Assembly: GCF_042678485.1 (NCBI RefSeq)
Contig: NZ_JBHTKR010000005.1
Span: 62,001 to 126,000, forward strand
Reading direction: 5' to 3'
DNA from: Seohaeicola saemankumensis
GTDB lineage: Bacteria; Pseudomonadota; Alphaproteobacteria; Rhodobacterales; Rhodobacteraceae
DNA: 64,000 nt
In this document: positions 41,981 to 51,502 of the stretch, piece after piece
Position numbering within the stretch: the first letter of the stretch is position 1
Layout: each line of letters opens with the position of its first letter
Notes under the pieces: model-generated
The model's database searches: none
Told to the model about the DNA's origin: nothing
Seen by the model: only the letters and a program-made list of their open reading frames with translations
Translations under genes and position numbers: made by a program

Positions 41981-42682
41981 ATGACATCTCCGGTAATTTC
42001 GCTGACTGACGCGGCCCTCTCGCTTGATGGGAACGCAGGCCGCGTGGACATCCTCCACGGCATCTCGCTGGATGTCCAGAAGGGTGAAACGCTGGGTCTT
42101 GTGGGGCCATCTGGGTCTGGCAAGTCGTCTCTCCTCATGCTGATGGGCGGGCTTGAGCGCGCCAGCGGTGGACGGATCACGGCCCTGGGTCAGGACCTGA
42201 CCAACATGACCGAAGACCAGTTGGCCCGCTTCCGCAGGGATCATATGGGGGTGGTGTTCCAATCCTTCCACCTCATTCCCACGATGACCGCGCTGGAAAA
42301 CGTGGCAACCCCGCTGGAACTGGCCGGGCACAAGGATGCTTTCGCCCGCGCCCGCGCCGAGCTTGAGGCCGTGGGCCTGGCCAGCCGCGCCGATCACTAC
42401 CCCTCGCAGATGTCCGGGGGCGAACAGCAGCGCGTGGCGCTGGCGCGCGCCTCGGCGCCGCGGCCCCGCATCCTGCTGGCGGATGAGCCGACCGGCAACC
42501 TGGACGGCAGCAACGGCACCGCGATCATCGAGCTTCTGTTCGGGCTGCGCGACAAGCACGGGGCAACTTTGGTGCTTGTGACCCACTCGGACGAGCTGGC
42601 CGCACGCTGCGACCGTGTGATCCGCCTGCGCGACGGTCGCATCGACACGGACGCCGCCACCAAGGCCGAGGCCGCAGAATGA
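41981..42682 (+). CDS. ABC transporter ATP-binding protein, YbbA-like
   Basis: A 233-residue ATPase of the LolD/MacB/YbbA group. Walker A is GPSGSGKS, Q-loop FQSFHLIPTMTALENV, signature MSGGEQQR, Walker B ILLADEPTGNLDG and switch VTHSDE. The LIPTMTALENV segment is typical of FtsX-type mechanotransmission systems. It pairs with the large FtsX-like permease encoded next (ATGA overlap). The system probably moves lipid or hydrophobic molecules or drives envelope hydrolases; transport is unproven for YbbA. Start ATG at 41981 has only AAAGCAGG upstream. Confidence 0.92.
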   Translation: MTSPVISLTDAALSLDGNAGRVDILHGISLDVQKGETLGLVGPSGSGKSSLLMLMGGLERASGGRITALGQDLTNMTEDQLARFRRDHMGVVFQSFHLIPTMTALENVATPLELAGHKDAFARARAELEAVGLASRADHYPSQMSGGEQQRVALARASAPRPRILLADEPTGNLDGSNGTAIIELLFGLRDKHGATLVLVTHSDELAARCDRVIRLRDGRIDTDAATKAEAAE

Positions 42683-45207
42683 GCCTGAAGATCGCCGCAC
42701 GTTTCGCCGCGCGGGAATTGCGTGGCGGGCTCAAGGGGTTTCGCATCTTCCTGGCCTGCCTGACGCTGGGCGTGGCGGCGATTGCCGCCGTGGGATCAGT
42801 GCGCTCCAGCATCGAGGCGGGCCTGGCCCGCGAAGGCGCGGCCATCCTGGGCGGCGATGCCGAGATTGATCTGACCTATCGCTTCGCCACGCCGGAAGAA
42901 CGCGCCGTGCTGGACAGCCTTGCAAAAGCCGTGTCCGAGGTGACGGATTTCCGGTCGATGATCGTCAAGGGCCAGGGCGATACCGCCGAGCGCGGTCTGA
43001 CACAGGTGAAATCCGTCGATGCGGCCTATCCGCTGATCGGTCAGGTCGAACTCTCGCCCGCGATGCCGCTGTCGCAGGCGCTGGCGGGGTCGGATGGCCT
43101 GCCCGGCGCCGTGGTGCATCCATTGCTGATCGACCGGCTGGGCCTTGCGGTCGGGGACACGTTCCGCCTGGGCACGCAGGATTTCCGCCTGGTGGCCGCA
43201 ATCATGCGCGAACCCGATGCCGGCGCCGACGGCTTTGGGCTGGGGCCGCGCACGATCGTCGCCACGGATGCGCTTGCCAATGCGGGACTTCTGACCGCCG
43301 GATCGCTTTATTCCACCGAATACCGGATGCTTTTGCCCGAAGGCAGCGACCTTGACAGCTTGCGCGCGCAGGCCATGGCCGCGTTCGAGGGCGCGGGCGC
43401 ACGTTGGCGCGACAGTCGCAATGGCGCGCCCAGCGTCGCGCGCTTTGTTGAACGGCTGGGGTCGTTCCTGATCCTGGTGGGCCTGTCCGGCCTGGCCGTG
43501 GGCGGCGTCGGCGTCTCGGCCGCGGTGCGCGCCTACCTGGCTGGCAAGACCAGCGTCATCGCGACCCTGCGGACGCTTGGCGCGGATCGTGCCACGATCT
43601 TCCAGACCTATTTCCTGCAGATCGGCGCGCTGAGCCTGTTGGGGATCGCCATGGGCCTGATCCTGGGCGCAGCGATACCGCTGGCGATAGGACCGTTTCT
43701 TGAAGCGCGCCTGCCGGTGCCTGCCGTCTTCACCATCCACCCCGCCCCCCTGCTGGAGGCGGCGATCTATGGCGCGCTGACGGCGCTGATCTTCACGCTC
43801 TGGCCCCTGTCGCGCACGGAAGAGGTGCGCGCGGCCACGCTGTTCCGCGATGCGCTCTCGTCAAGCCGGGTATTGCCGCCGCTGCGGATGCTCGTGGTGA
43901 TCCTGCTGCTTCTGGCCGCATTGATCGGCACCGCCATGGCCTTTTCCGGTGCGGCGATGCTGACGCTATGGACCGCAGGCGGCATTCTGGGCGCCTTGCT
44001 GCTGCTGGTGCTCACCGCGTTTGGGGTGCGCGCCCTGACCAAACGCATGCGCGGCGCGGCCAGGGGCCGCCCGGTGCTGCGCTGGGCGCTGGCGGCCATC
44101 GGCGGACAGCGGGACGAAGCGACGTCTGTCGTGCTCTCCCTCGGGCTTGGCCTGTCGGTGCTGGCGGCCGTCGGCCAGATCGACGGGAACCTGCGCGGCG
44201 CGATCTCGCGCGATCTGCCGGATGTGGCGCCATCCTACTTTTTCGTCGATATCCAGCGCGACCAGATGCCCGCTTTCATGGAGCGGCTGGAAAATGATCC
44301 CGCCGTGTCGCGCATCGACAGCGCACCGATGCTGCGCGGCGTGATCACGCTGATCAACGACCGCCCCGCGCGCGAGGTGGCGGGCGATCACTGGGTGGTC
44401 ACCGGCGACCGCGCGGTGACCTATGCCGGGGCCATGCCCGACGGCACGCGTATTCTTGCGGGCGAATGGTGGCCCGATGACTACGACGGTCCCCCGCAGA
44501 TCAGCTTTGCCGAGGAAGAAGCCCGCGAGATGGGCATCGGCCTGGGCGACACGCTGACCATGAACGTACTGGGCCGCGACATCACCGGCACGATCACCAG
44601 CCTGCGTGAGGTGGATTTCTCCAGCGGCGGCATGGGCTTCGTTCTGACGATGAACGAACGCGCGCTGGCCGGCGCACCCCATACTTTCATCTCGACCGTC
44701 TATGCCGAGGAAGCCGCCGAGGCGCAGATCCTGCGCGACGTGGCGGGATCGGCCCCCAACATCACCGCGATCCGGGTGCGAGATGCCATCGATCAGGTGT
44801 CCGGGGTTCTGGCAGGGCTGGCCGCGGCCACATCCTATGGTGCGGCAGCGACACTGCTGACCGGCTTTCTGGTCCTGATCGGTGCCGCGGCGGCGGGCGA
44901 ACGGGCCCGCACCTACGAGGCGGCCGTGCTCAAGACCCTCGGCGCCAGCCGTGGCCGTATCCTACGCAGCTTTGCCCTGCGCGCCGCCCTTCTGGGGGCG
45001 GCAGCGGGTGTCGTTGCCATCGGCGCCGGGATTGCGGGCGGCTGGGCGGTCAGCCATTACGTGATGCAGACAAGCTTTACCGTGATCTGGCCTTCCGCCA
45101 TCGCCATCGTGCTGGGCGGCGTGCTGGCCACGCTTCTGTCCGGTCTTGCCTTTGCATGGCGCCCGCTTGCGGCGCGCCCGGCACAGGTGCTGCGGGCGAG
45201 GGAATAG
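42679..45207 (+). CDS. FtsX-like ABC permease, YbbP-like
   Basis: An 842-residue inner-membrane protein with about ten helices: one near the N-terminus (GFRIFLACLTLGVAAIAAVG), groups near residues 255-370 and 400-460, and a final group from about 715, separated by two large periplasmic domains. Each membrane block contains an FtsX motif (SVIATLRTLGADRATIF; TYEAAVLKTLGASRGRILRS). This duplicated form is YbbP, partner of YbbA. Start overlaps the ATPase stop. It is followed three bases later by the convergent amine oxidase stop. Confidence 0.92.
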   Translation: MSLKIAARFAARELRGGLKGFRIFLACLTLGVAAIAAVGSVRSSIEAGLAREGAAILGGDAEIDLTYRFATPEERAVLDSLAKAVSEVTDFRSMIVKGQGDTAERGLTQVKSVDAAYPLIGQVELSPAMPLSQALAGSDGLPGAVVHPLLIDRLGLAVGDTFRLGTQDFRLVAAIMREPDAGADGFGLGPRTIVATDALANAGLLTAGSLYSTEYRMLLPEGSDLDSLRAQAMAAFEGAGARWRDSRNGAPSVARFVERLGSFLILVGLSGLAVGGVGVSAAVRAYLAGKTSVIATLRTLGADRATIFQTYFLQIGALSLLGIAMGLILGAAIPLAIGPFLEARLPVPAVFTIHPAPLLEAAIYGALTALIFTLWPLSRTEEVRAATLFRDALSSSRVLPPLRMLVVILLLLAALIGTAMAFSGAAMLTLWTAGGILGALLLLVLTAFGVRALTKRMRGAARGRPVLRWALAAIGGQRDEATSVVLSLGLGLSVLAAVGQIDGNLRGAISRDLPDVAPSYFFVDIQRDQMPAFMERLENDPAVSRIDSAPMLRGVITLINDRPAREVAGDHWVVTGDRAVTYAGAMPDGTRILAGEWWPDDYDGPPQISFAEEEAREMGIGLGDTLTMNVLGRDITGTITSLREVDFSSGGMGFVLTMNERALAGAPHTFISTVYAEEAAEAQILRDVAGSAPNITAIRVRDAIDQVSGVLAGLAAATSYGAAATLLTGFLVLIGAAAAGERARTYEAAVLKTLGASRGRILRSFALRAALLGAAAGVVAIGAGIAGGWAVSHYVMQTSFTVIWPSAIAIVLGGVLATLLSGLAFAWRPLAARPAQVLRARE

Positions 45208-45210
45208 GCG

Positions 45211-46551
45211 TCAGCCGTCCAGAATCCCCTGCGCGACAGCTCTGCCCGACATCAGCGCCCCATGCGTTGTGCCGAAATGGACAGACGCGCAGGCCTCGCC
45301 CGCGAACCACAGACGGCCATTCCAATCAGGCCCGGCCAAGGCCTGCCGCGCCGCGGGGCCCGTGCCCACGGCATTGAAACTGTAACTGCCAAGGCTGAAC
45401 GGGTCCTGCGCCCAGCGTGTCACCTGCGCCGCGACGGGCGCGGGAAAGCGCGCGCCGAACATGGCGCGCAGCGCCTGGAGTGCTGCTGCAATCGTGGCCC
45501 GGTCATCCAGGCCTTCCAGCGATGCGGCGGCCTCTGCCGCGTTGAAGCCCAGCAAGACAGGCGCCTTCACGGCACGCGCCAGCGACACCCATTCACCCCA
45601 ATACCCCGGCCTGGGACCAAGCCAGCCGATCCAGTGCACGTCATCCGGCCATGCCACGCGGTCGAAGCGCAACCAGCATTTGTTCAAAAGCCCCATTCCA
45701 AGCCCGTTGATCGCGGCCTGCCGCCCAGGCTTCAGGGCCTCGGCAAAGCGGATCCGTTCCGATTGCAGAACCCCCAGCGGGACGGTGCAGATCACGTGAT
45801 CCGCCGCGATGCGCTGCCCGTCCATCAGACTTACCTGACCAGGCGCGATCATCGCCACGGGCGCGGACAGGCGGATGTCCAGACCGCGCGCCAGATGGGT
45901 GGTGATCTGGTCAAACCCCTGCGGAAACAGAACATCGGGTCCGCCGAACGCCGCGCTTTCTTGCCCATACCATGCCGAGAGCTGATGCGCCGGGCTGCCA
46001 TAGTCCTGCTCCAGCTGGCTGTTGACCAGATACATTACCAAGCGGCGCTGTGCGGCGTCGGCCATTTGCCAGCCGGTCGATGCCTGCAGTGCGGCCAAGA
46101 CCGAGGTGTCGGCGTCCAGCTGTCCGGTGGCGTCGATCGCGCGGCTCAGGATCGCCTGGGCCTGCTGGAGGTCCGGGTCGATCACCTGGCCGTCAAGGCC
46201 AAGCAGGAGTGCCGCGTCATAGCTGGTGGCGATCAGCCGCGCACCGGCGGCCTGCGCCAGCGGGGTCAGCGGGTTGCCCTGCCGCCCGTGGATCCAGCTT
46301 GCACCCAGATCCATGGGCAGATCCGGCCAGAGGCGCGAGGTATGTATGCGCCCACCAATGCGGGCGCGCGCCTCGATCACCGTGACCTGCTGCCCTGCAT
46401 CCACCAGCATCCGCGCGGCGGCAAGACCGGCGATTCCCGCCCCGATCACAGCAATGCGGCGAGGCGCGGCATCGGCCCGCCGAGGGTACACAGGGGCAAG
46501 GCTTGCGGCGAGACCCGCCAGAAAGGGGCGGCGCGTCAGATGGTGGGGCAT
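45211..46551 (-). CDS. FAD-dependent flavin monoamine oxidase family protein
   Basis: A 446-residue exported oxidoreductase. The leader LTRRPFLAGLAASLAPVYPR is a probable Tat signal. The Rossmann FAD motif is RIAVIGAGIAGLAAARMLVD, followed by VIEARARIGGRIHT and LPMDLGASWIHG. The C-terminal FAD-contacting segment is LWFAGEACASVHFGTTHGAL. This order is the monoamine/polyamine oxidase pattern. Amine substrate unknown; location periplasmic by the leader. Start at 46551. It is downstream of gcvP on the same strand but separated by a terminator-like hairpin, so it is likely a separate unit. Confidence 0.88.
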   Translation of the reverse strand: MPHHLTRRPFLAGLAASLAPVYPRRADAAPRRIAVIGAGIAGLAAARMLVDAGQQVTVIEARARIGGRIHTSRLWPDLPMDLGASWIHGRQGNPLTPLAQAAGARLIATSYDAALLLGLDGQVIDPDLQQAQAILSRAIDATGQLDADTSVLAALQASTGWQMADAAQRRLVMYLVNSQLEQDYGSPAHQLSAWYGQESAAFGGPDVLFPQGFDQITTHLARGLDIRLSAPVAMIAPGQVSLMDGQRIAADHVICTVPLGVLQSERIRFAEALKPGRQAAINGLGMGLLNKCWLRFDRVAWPDDVHWIGWLGPRPGYWGEWVSLARAVKAPVLLGFNAAEAAASLEGLDDRATIAAALQALRAMFGARFPAPVAAQVTRWAQDPFSLGSYSFNAVGTGPAARQALAGPDWNGRLWFAGEACASVHFGTTHGALMSGRAVAQGILDG

Positions 46552-46589
46552 CGCATCACTCTTGACCAGTTGTGAACATTCAACCGCAA

Positions 46590-46619
46590 AACGCCGCCAA
46601 GGGTATCCCTGGCGGCGTT
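46590..46619 (-). terminator. Rho-independent terminator for the gcv operon
   Basis: Ten-pair stem AACGCCGCCA/TGGCGGCGTT around an inner GGG/CCC pair; on the minus strand it is followed by TTTTGCGG. It lies about 100 bases past the gcvP stop. Confidence 0.75.
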
Positions 46620-46627
46620 CCGGGCCC

Positions 46628-46646
46628 ATGTCCCATGATGGGACAT
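46628..46646. repeat. 19-base perfect palindrome ATGTCCCATGATGGGACAT
   Basis: Nine-base arms around a single G. It sits between gcvP and the amine oxidase gene, immediately before the terminator stem in the transcribed direction. It has no U-tract of its own, so a protein-binding site is a more natural reading. Confidence 0.65.
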
Positions 46647-46721
46647 TTGGCAGGCCCTGCAATATCAGCGCGTTACAGGCTCGCGTTTACCGCTTTTGAA
46701 CGCTTGGCCCTGTTTCGCGCC

Positions 46722-49571
46722 CTATTCAGCCGCTTCGGCGTAATCGCTCATCGGCGGGCAGGTGCAGACCAGGTGACGGTCGCCCCATGCGTTGTCCACG
46801 CGGTTGACCGGCGGCCAGTACTTGTCCACGCGGAACGCACCCGGCGGAAAGCAGCCCTGTTCGCGGGTATAGGGGCGATCCCAGTCGCCCACCAGATCCT
46901 CGACCGTGTGGGGCGCATTCTTCAGCGGGTTGTTCGCGGGGTCGATCCGCCCCTCCTCGATCGCGCGGATCTCGTCGCGGATCGCCAGCATCGCATCGCA
47001 GAAGCGGTCCAGCTCGGCCTTAGTCTCGGACTCGGTCGGCTCCACCATCAGGGTGCCTGCGACCGGCCAGCTCATCGTCGGAGCGTGGAAGCCGCAGTCG
47101 ATCAGACGCTTGGCGATATCCTCGACCGTGACACCGGCGCTGTCGGCGAAGGGACGGACGTCGATGATGCACTCATGCGCGACCCGGCCTGTCGGACCCT
47201 TGTAGAGGATCTTGTAGGCCCCTTCGAGCCGCTTGGCGATGTAGTTCGCGTTCAGGATCGCGACGCGCGTCGCCTGTGTCAGGCCCTCGCCGCCCATCAT
47301 CAGGCAATAGGCCCAGCTGATCGTGAGGATCGAGGCCGACCCGTAGGGCGAGCCGGACACCGGGCCCTCAGTGCCGCCGGTCATCGGATGGCCGGGCAGA
47401 TAGGGCACCAGATGCGCCTTGACGCCGATGGGGCCCATGCCGGGACCCCCGCCGCCATGCGGGATCGCGAAGGTCTTGTGCAGGTTGAGGTGGCTGACAT
47501 CGCCGCCCAGATCGCCGGGCCGCGACAGGCCCACCATGGCGTTCATGTTGGCCCCGTCGATATAGACCTGACCGCCGTAGTCATGGGTGATCTTGCAGAC
47601 CTCGATCACGGTTTCCTCGAACACCCCATGGGTCGAGGGGTAGGTGATCATGCAGCCCGCCAGATTGGCCGCGTGCAGCTTGGCCTTGGCGCGGAAATCA
47701 TCTAGGTCGATGTCGCCATTGTCCGAGGATTCCACCGGCACCACGGTCCAGCCCACCATCTGCGCGGAGGCCGGGTTGGTGCCATGCGCGTTCATCGGAA
47801 TGAGGCAGATGTTGCGATGGCCCTGCCCCTGCGCGCGGTGCCATGCGGCGATGGTCAGAAGACCCGCATATTCACCCTGCGCGCCCGAATTGGGCTGCAT
47901 CGACATGCCGTCATAGCCGGTGACCTGGCACAGCTTCTCGCTCAGATCCTGCACGATATGGGCATAGCCTGCGGCCTGTTCCATCGGCACGAACGGGTGC
48001 ATGTCCGAGAATTCGGGCCAGCTGAGCGGCATCATCTCGGCGGCCGAGTTCAGCTTCATCGTGCAGCTGCCCAGCGGGATCATCGCGCGGTCCAGCGCAA
48101 GGTCGCGGTCTGCCAGACGGCGCATGTAGCGCATCATCTCGGTCTCGGCGCGGTTCATGTGGAAGACGCCATGGGTCAGATAGGGCGTCTGCCGCACCAG
48201 CGCATCGGGCAGCGCGTAGCCGGGGGCGATGCCTTCATCCTTGCGGGTGATGCCGAAGGCGCGCCACACGGCCTCGATCGTGGCGGGGCGGGTGACTTCG
48301 TCCAGCGTGATACCGATGCGGGTGCGACCCACGGCACGCAGGTTGATCCCCTCATCGACCGCCGATTTCATCACGGCCGCCTGCAGCGGGCCGACATCCA
48401 CGGTGATCGTGTCGAAGAAATGCGTCTGCTCGACGGTAAAGCCCGCCTCGGTCAGCCCGCGTGCCAGGCGCACGGTCTTGCGGTGGATGCGTTGCGCGAT
48501 GGCTTTCAGCCCTTCAGGCCCGTGGAACACGGCGTAGAACGAGGCCATGACCGCCAGCAGCGCCTGCGCGGTACAGACGTTCGAGGTGGCCTTTTCGCGG
48601 CGGATATGCTGCTCGCGGGTTTGCAGCGACAGACGGTAGGCGCGGTTGCCATGGCTGTCGATGGACACACCCACAAGACGGCCCGGCATGGCGCGCTTGA
48701 ACGCGTCACGGCACGCCATATAGGCCGCGTGCGGGCCACCATAGCCCAGCGGCACGCCGAAACGCTGCGTGCTGCCCACGGCGATATCTGCGCCCATCGC
48801 GCCCGGTTCCTTGAGCAGGCAAAGCGCCAGCGGATCGGCGATCACGATGCCGATGGCCTTGGCGTCATGCAGCGCATCCATCTGCGCGGTGAAGTCGGTC
48901 AGGGTGCCGCAAGTGCCGGGGTACTGGAAGATCGCGCCGAACACGCGGTCAGCCTCAAGAGCTTCGGGCGCACCCACGATCACCTCGATCCCAAGGGGTG
49001 CGGCGCGGGTCTGGATCACGGCAATGTTCTGCGGGTGGCAGTTTTCATCGACGAAGAACGCGGTCGCCTTGGATTTGGCCACACGCTGCGCCATGGTCAT
49101 GGCCTCGGCCGCCGCTGTCGCCTCATCCAGAAGCGAGGCATTGGCAATCTCAAGCCCGGTCAGGTCGCTGACCATGGTCTGATAGTTCAGAAGCGCTTCC
49201 AGACGGCCCTGGCTGATTTCGGGCTGATAGGGCGTATAGGCCGTGTACCAAGCCGGATTTTCCAGGATGTTGCGCTGGATCGCGGGCGGCGTGACGGTGC
49301 CGTGAAAGCCCTGACCGATCAGGCTGGTCAGCACCGTGTTGCGCTTGCCGACCTGACGCATGTGATAGAGCAATTCGCGCTCGGACCGGGGCTTTTCGAA
49401 TTCCAGCGGCTCTTTCTGCCGGATCGCGGCGGGCAGCGTGTCATCGATCAACGCCCCCAGATCGGCAGCGCCGACCACCTTGAGCATATCCGCCATCTCG
49501 GCCGGAGACGGCCCGATATGGCGGCGGTTGGCAAAGTCATACGGCAGATAGTCGGTCGGCTTGAAGCTCAT
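46722..49571 (-). CDS. gcvP: Glycine dehydrogenase (decarboxylating), P protein
   Basis: A 949-residue single-chain P protein of the glycine cleavage system. It decarboxylates glycine with PLP and passes aminomethyl to the lipoyl arm of GcvH. The N-terminal half begins DFANRRHIGPSPAEMADML; the PLP Lys is in LNLHKTFAIPHGGGGPG near residue 700. The glycine-rich GGTEGPVSGSPYGSA loop is present. Length matches (about 950). It is last in gcvT-gcvH-gcvP and is thus under the glycine riboswitch ahead of gcvT. Confidence 0.98.
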   Translation of the reverse strand: MSFKPTDYLPYDFANRRHIGPSPAEMADMLKVVGAADLGALIDDTLPAAIRQKEPLEFEKPRSERELLYHMRQVGKRNTVLTSLIGQGFHGTVTPPAIQRNILENPAWYTAYTPYQPEISQGRLEALLNYQTMVSDLTGLEIANASLLDEATAAAEAMTMAQRVAKSKATAFFVDENCHPQNIAVIQTRAAPLGIEVIVGAPEALEADRVFGAIFQYPGTCGTLTDFTAQMDALHDAKAIGIVIADPLALCLLKEPGAMGADIAVGSTQRFGVPLGYGGPHAAYMACRDAFKRAMPGRLVGVSIDSHGNRAYRLSLQTREQHIRREKATSNVCTAQALLAVMASFYAVFHGPEGLKAIAQRIHRKTVRLARGLTEAGFTVEQTHFFDTITVDVGPLQAAVMKSAVDEGINLRAVGRTRIGITLDEVTRPATIEAVWRAFGITRKDEGIAPGYALPDALVRQTPYLTHGVFHMNRAETEMMRYMRRLADRDLALDRAMIPLGSCTMKLNSAAEMMPLSWPEFSDMHPFVPMEQAAGYAHIVQDLSEKLCQVTGYDGMSMQPNSGAQGEYAGLLTIAAWHRAQGQGHRNICLIPMNAHGTNPASAQMVGWTVVPVESSDNGDIDLDDFRAKAKLHAANLAGCMITYPSTHGVFEETVIEVCKITHDYGGQVYIDGANMNAMVGLSRPGDLGGDVSHLNLHKTFAIPHGGGGPGMGPIGVKAHLVPYLPGHPMTGGTEGPVSGSPYGSASILTISWAYCLMMGGEGLTQATRVAILNANYIAKRLEGAYKILYKGPTGRVAHECIIDVRPFADSAGVTVEDIAKRLIDCGFHAPTMSWPVAGTLMVEPTESETKAELDRFCDAMLAIRDEIRAIEEGRIDPANNPLKNAPHTVEDLVGDWDRPYTREQGCFPPGAFRVDKYWPPVNRVDNAWGDRHLVCTCPPMSDYAEAAE

Positions 49572-49678
49572 CGCCCGGATCCCTTACTGTTCGATAACAT
49601 GGCGTCAACGGGCGCTTGCACGCCCGCTTTGGGCCGGCCCCGCGGATCAGCCGCGAAGCTCTGGCCGGGTGGAAACTG

Positions 49679-50038
49679 TCAATCCACCAGTTGCTTGTAT
49701 TCGTCCTCATCCATGAACTGATCCAGAGCGGACAGGTCATCGATCTTCATCTTGAAGAACCACGCAGCCCCCATCGGGTCTTCGTTGACCTTGCTGGGTT
49801 CGTCCACGATGGCTTCGTTGATCTCGACGATCTCGCCATCCAGCGGTGCGGCGATGTCCGAGGCAGCCTTGACGCTTTCGATCACAACGATCTCGTCACC
49901 CGCGGCAACCATTGTACCGACCTCGGGCAGTTCCACGAACACCACGTCCCCCAGTTGCGTACTGGCATGTTCGGTGATCCCGACCACGACCAGATCGCCC
50001 TCGACGCGCAGCCATTCATGATCTTCTGTGTATTTCAT
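49679..50038 (-). CDS. gcvH: Glycine cleavage system H protein
   Basis: A 119-residue H protein. It begins MKYTEDHEWLRVEGDLVVVG and carries the lipoyl-lysine motif ESVKAASDI with Lys57. The acceptor domain ends YKQLVD. It shuttles the aminomethyl group between P, T and L proteins in the cytosol. It lies 30 bases after gcvT and 107 before gcvP. No lpd gene is in the window, so the L protein is shared with other complexes. Confidence 0.97.
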   Translation of the reverse strand: MKYTEDHEWLRVEGDLVVVGITEHASTQLGDVVFVELPEVGTMVAAGDEIVVIESVKAASDIAAPLDGEIVEINEAIVDEPSKVNEDPMGAAWFFKMKIDDLSALDQFMDEDEYKQLVD

Positions 50039-50068
50039 CGCTCTGGTCCCTCTTGGTTGGCGCTGATG

Positions 50069-51193
50069 TCATCGTTTGAAATTCGCGGGTGTGAAGGGCA
50101 ACGCAACCACTGTCACTGGCAGCCGCTTGCCGCGAACATCCCCGTAAAGCCCTGTGCCCTGGGCCGCATGATCCCGCAGGACCAGCCCCATGGCAACCGG
50201 CGCGCCCACTGTCGGGCCGAAACCGCCCGACGTGATGTGACCAACCGGATCGCCGCCCTCGGGGGCGGCGTAAAGTGCCACGCCTTCGCGCATCGGCGCG
50301 CGGCCCTCGGGGCTCAGGCCGACGCGGGCGCGCGGCGCGCCACCGTCAAGCTCGGCCAGAATCCGCGCCGCGCCGGGAAAACCGCCTTGCCTTGCGCCGC
50401 CTGTGCGCCGCACCTTCTGGATCGCCCAGCTCAAACCCGCCTCCACCGGCGATGTGCCAGCGTCGATGTCATGGCCATAAAGGCACAGCCCCGCCTCAAG
50501 CCGCAGCGAATCCCTTGCGCCAAGGCCGATGGCCTCGACCCGCGCATCTGTCAGCAGGCGTCGCGCCAGGGCTTCCGCCGCTTCGGCCGGCACCGAAATC
50601 TCGAACCCGTCCTCGCCGGTATAGCCCGACCGCGACACCCAGCAATCGGCGCCTTCCAGCACCAGATCCGCCACATCCATGAAACGCATCGCCCGCACAT
50701 GATCGTTGAGGCCCGCCAGCACATCCTCGGCCAATGGCCCCTGCAAGGCCAGCAGCGCCCGATCCTCGATCACCTCCAGCGTGACATCAGCGGGAAGGCC
50801 CGCGCGCATCAGGGCGATATCGGCCGCCTTGCAGGCGGCGTTGATCACCACGAACAGGTGATCGCCCCGGTTGGCCAGCATCAGATCATCCTCGATCCCG
50901 CCAGCATCATTGGTGAAAAACCCATAGCGCTGCCGGTTCAGGCCAAGCCCCGCGATATCGACGGGCACCAGCGCCTCGAACGCCTGCGCCACCGCCGCGT
51001 AGGACGGCCCGCGCAGGATCACCTGGCCCATGTGGCTGACATCGAAAAGCCCTGCTGCGGCGCGGGTGTGCAGATGTTCCTTCATCACGCCCAGCCCGTA
51101 CTGGACCGGCATGGAATAGCCCGCGAAAGGCACCATCTTTGCGCCAAGTTCGGTGTGCAGCGCCTCAAGCGGCAGGTGCAAAAGCTCGCTCAT
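50069..51193 (-). CDS. gcvT: Glycine cleavage system aminomethyltransferase, T protein
   Basis: A 374-residue tetrahydrofolate-dependent T protein. It begins LHLPLEALHTELGAKMVPFA and has YGLGVMKEHLHTRAAAGLFD with VSHMGQ, and SRSGYTGEDGFEI, followed by GLGARDSLRLEAGLCLYGHD. These are the folate-binding and catalytic (Asp in RDSLRLEAG region) blocks. The C-terminal barrel has VGHITSGGFGPTVGAPVAMG. Start at 51193 follows GAAGGGGATACG. First gene of the operon, 85 bases after a tandem glycine riboswitch. Confidence 0.97.
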   Translation of the reverse strand: MSELLHLPLEALHTELGAKMVPFAGYSMPVQYGLGVMKEHLHTRAAAGLFDVSHMGQVILRGPSYAAVAQAFEALVPVDIAGLGLNRQRYGFFTNDAGGIEDDLMLANRGDHLFVVINAACKAADIALMRAGLPADVTLEVIEDRALLALQGPLAEDVLAGLNDHVRAMRFMDVADLVLEGADCWVSRSGYTGEDGFEISVPAEAAEALARRLLTDARVEAIGLGARDSLRLEAGLCLYGHDIDAGTSPVEAGLSWAIQKVRRTGGARQGGFPGAARILAELDGGAPRARVGLSPEGRAPMREGVALYAAPEGGDPVGHITSGGFGPTVGAPVAMGLVLRDHAAQGTGLYGDVRGKRLPVTVVALPFTPANFKR

Positions 51194-51277
51194 CGTATCC
51201 CCTTCGATGCGCCGCGCTGACAGTTCTGAAACAATCATCCGGCATCCGTCACCCGCGCGATCCGCAGGTCTTGATGC

Positions 51278-51426
51278 CCCCTCTGTCCTGTTGCCTGAGA
51301 TCGTTATCCCGTCGGCGGACGCGCAGGGCGCCACTCTCCAGAGTTTTTCCTGTCTGACCGGTCCTTGGGCCTGAGAGTTTCCGGGGCGGTTGCTCCTTCG
51401 GCACCGGTTTCCCGGTTCTCCCGATC
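51278..51426 (-). promoter_or_regulatory. Tandem glycine riboswitch controlling gcvTHP
   Basis: On the minus strand two aptamers follow each other. Aptamer 1 runs from CGGGAGAACCGGG through GCCGAAGGAGCAA to AACTCTCAGGCCCAAGGACCG. Aptamer 2 begins ACTCTGGAGAGTGGCGCC and has GCCGACGGGATAACGATCTC then AGGCAACAGGACAGAG. GCCGAAGGAGCAA, CTCAGGCAA-AGGAC and the ACTCTGGAGAG junction are the hallmark elements of the cooperative gcvT riboswitch. In this class glycine binding turns on glycine-degradation genes. It lies between the Rrf2 gene and gcvT. Confidence 0.95.
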
Positions 51427-51502
51427 TGACATCTTCACGCTTAGCCGAGTCGCATCACCCCGACAAGTGGTCGTTTTCGGATCGCGCCCGCAAAAGGGAC
51501 TT

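Noticed and set aside
47784..49721. 645-codon plus-strand frame opposite gcvP
   Set aside because: Low-complexity His/Arg/Gly translation; gcvP on the other strand is unambiguous.
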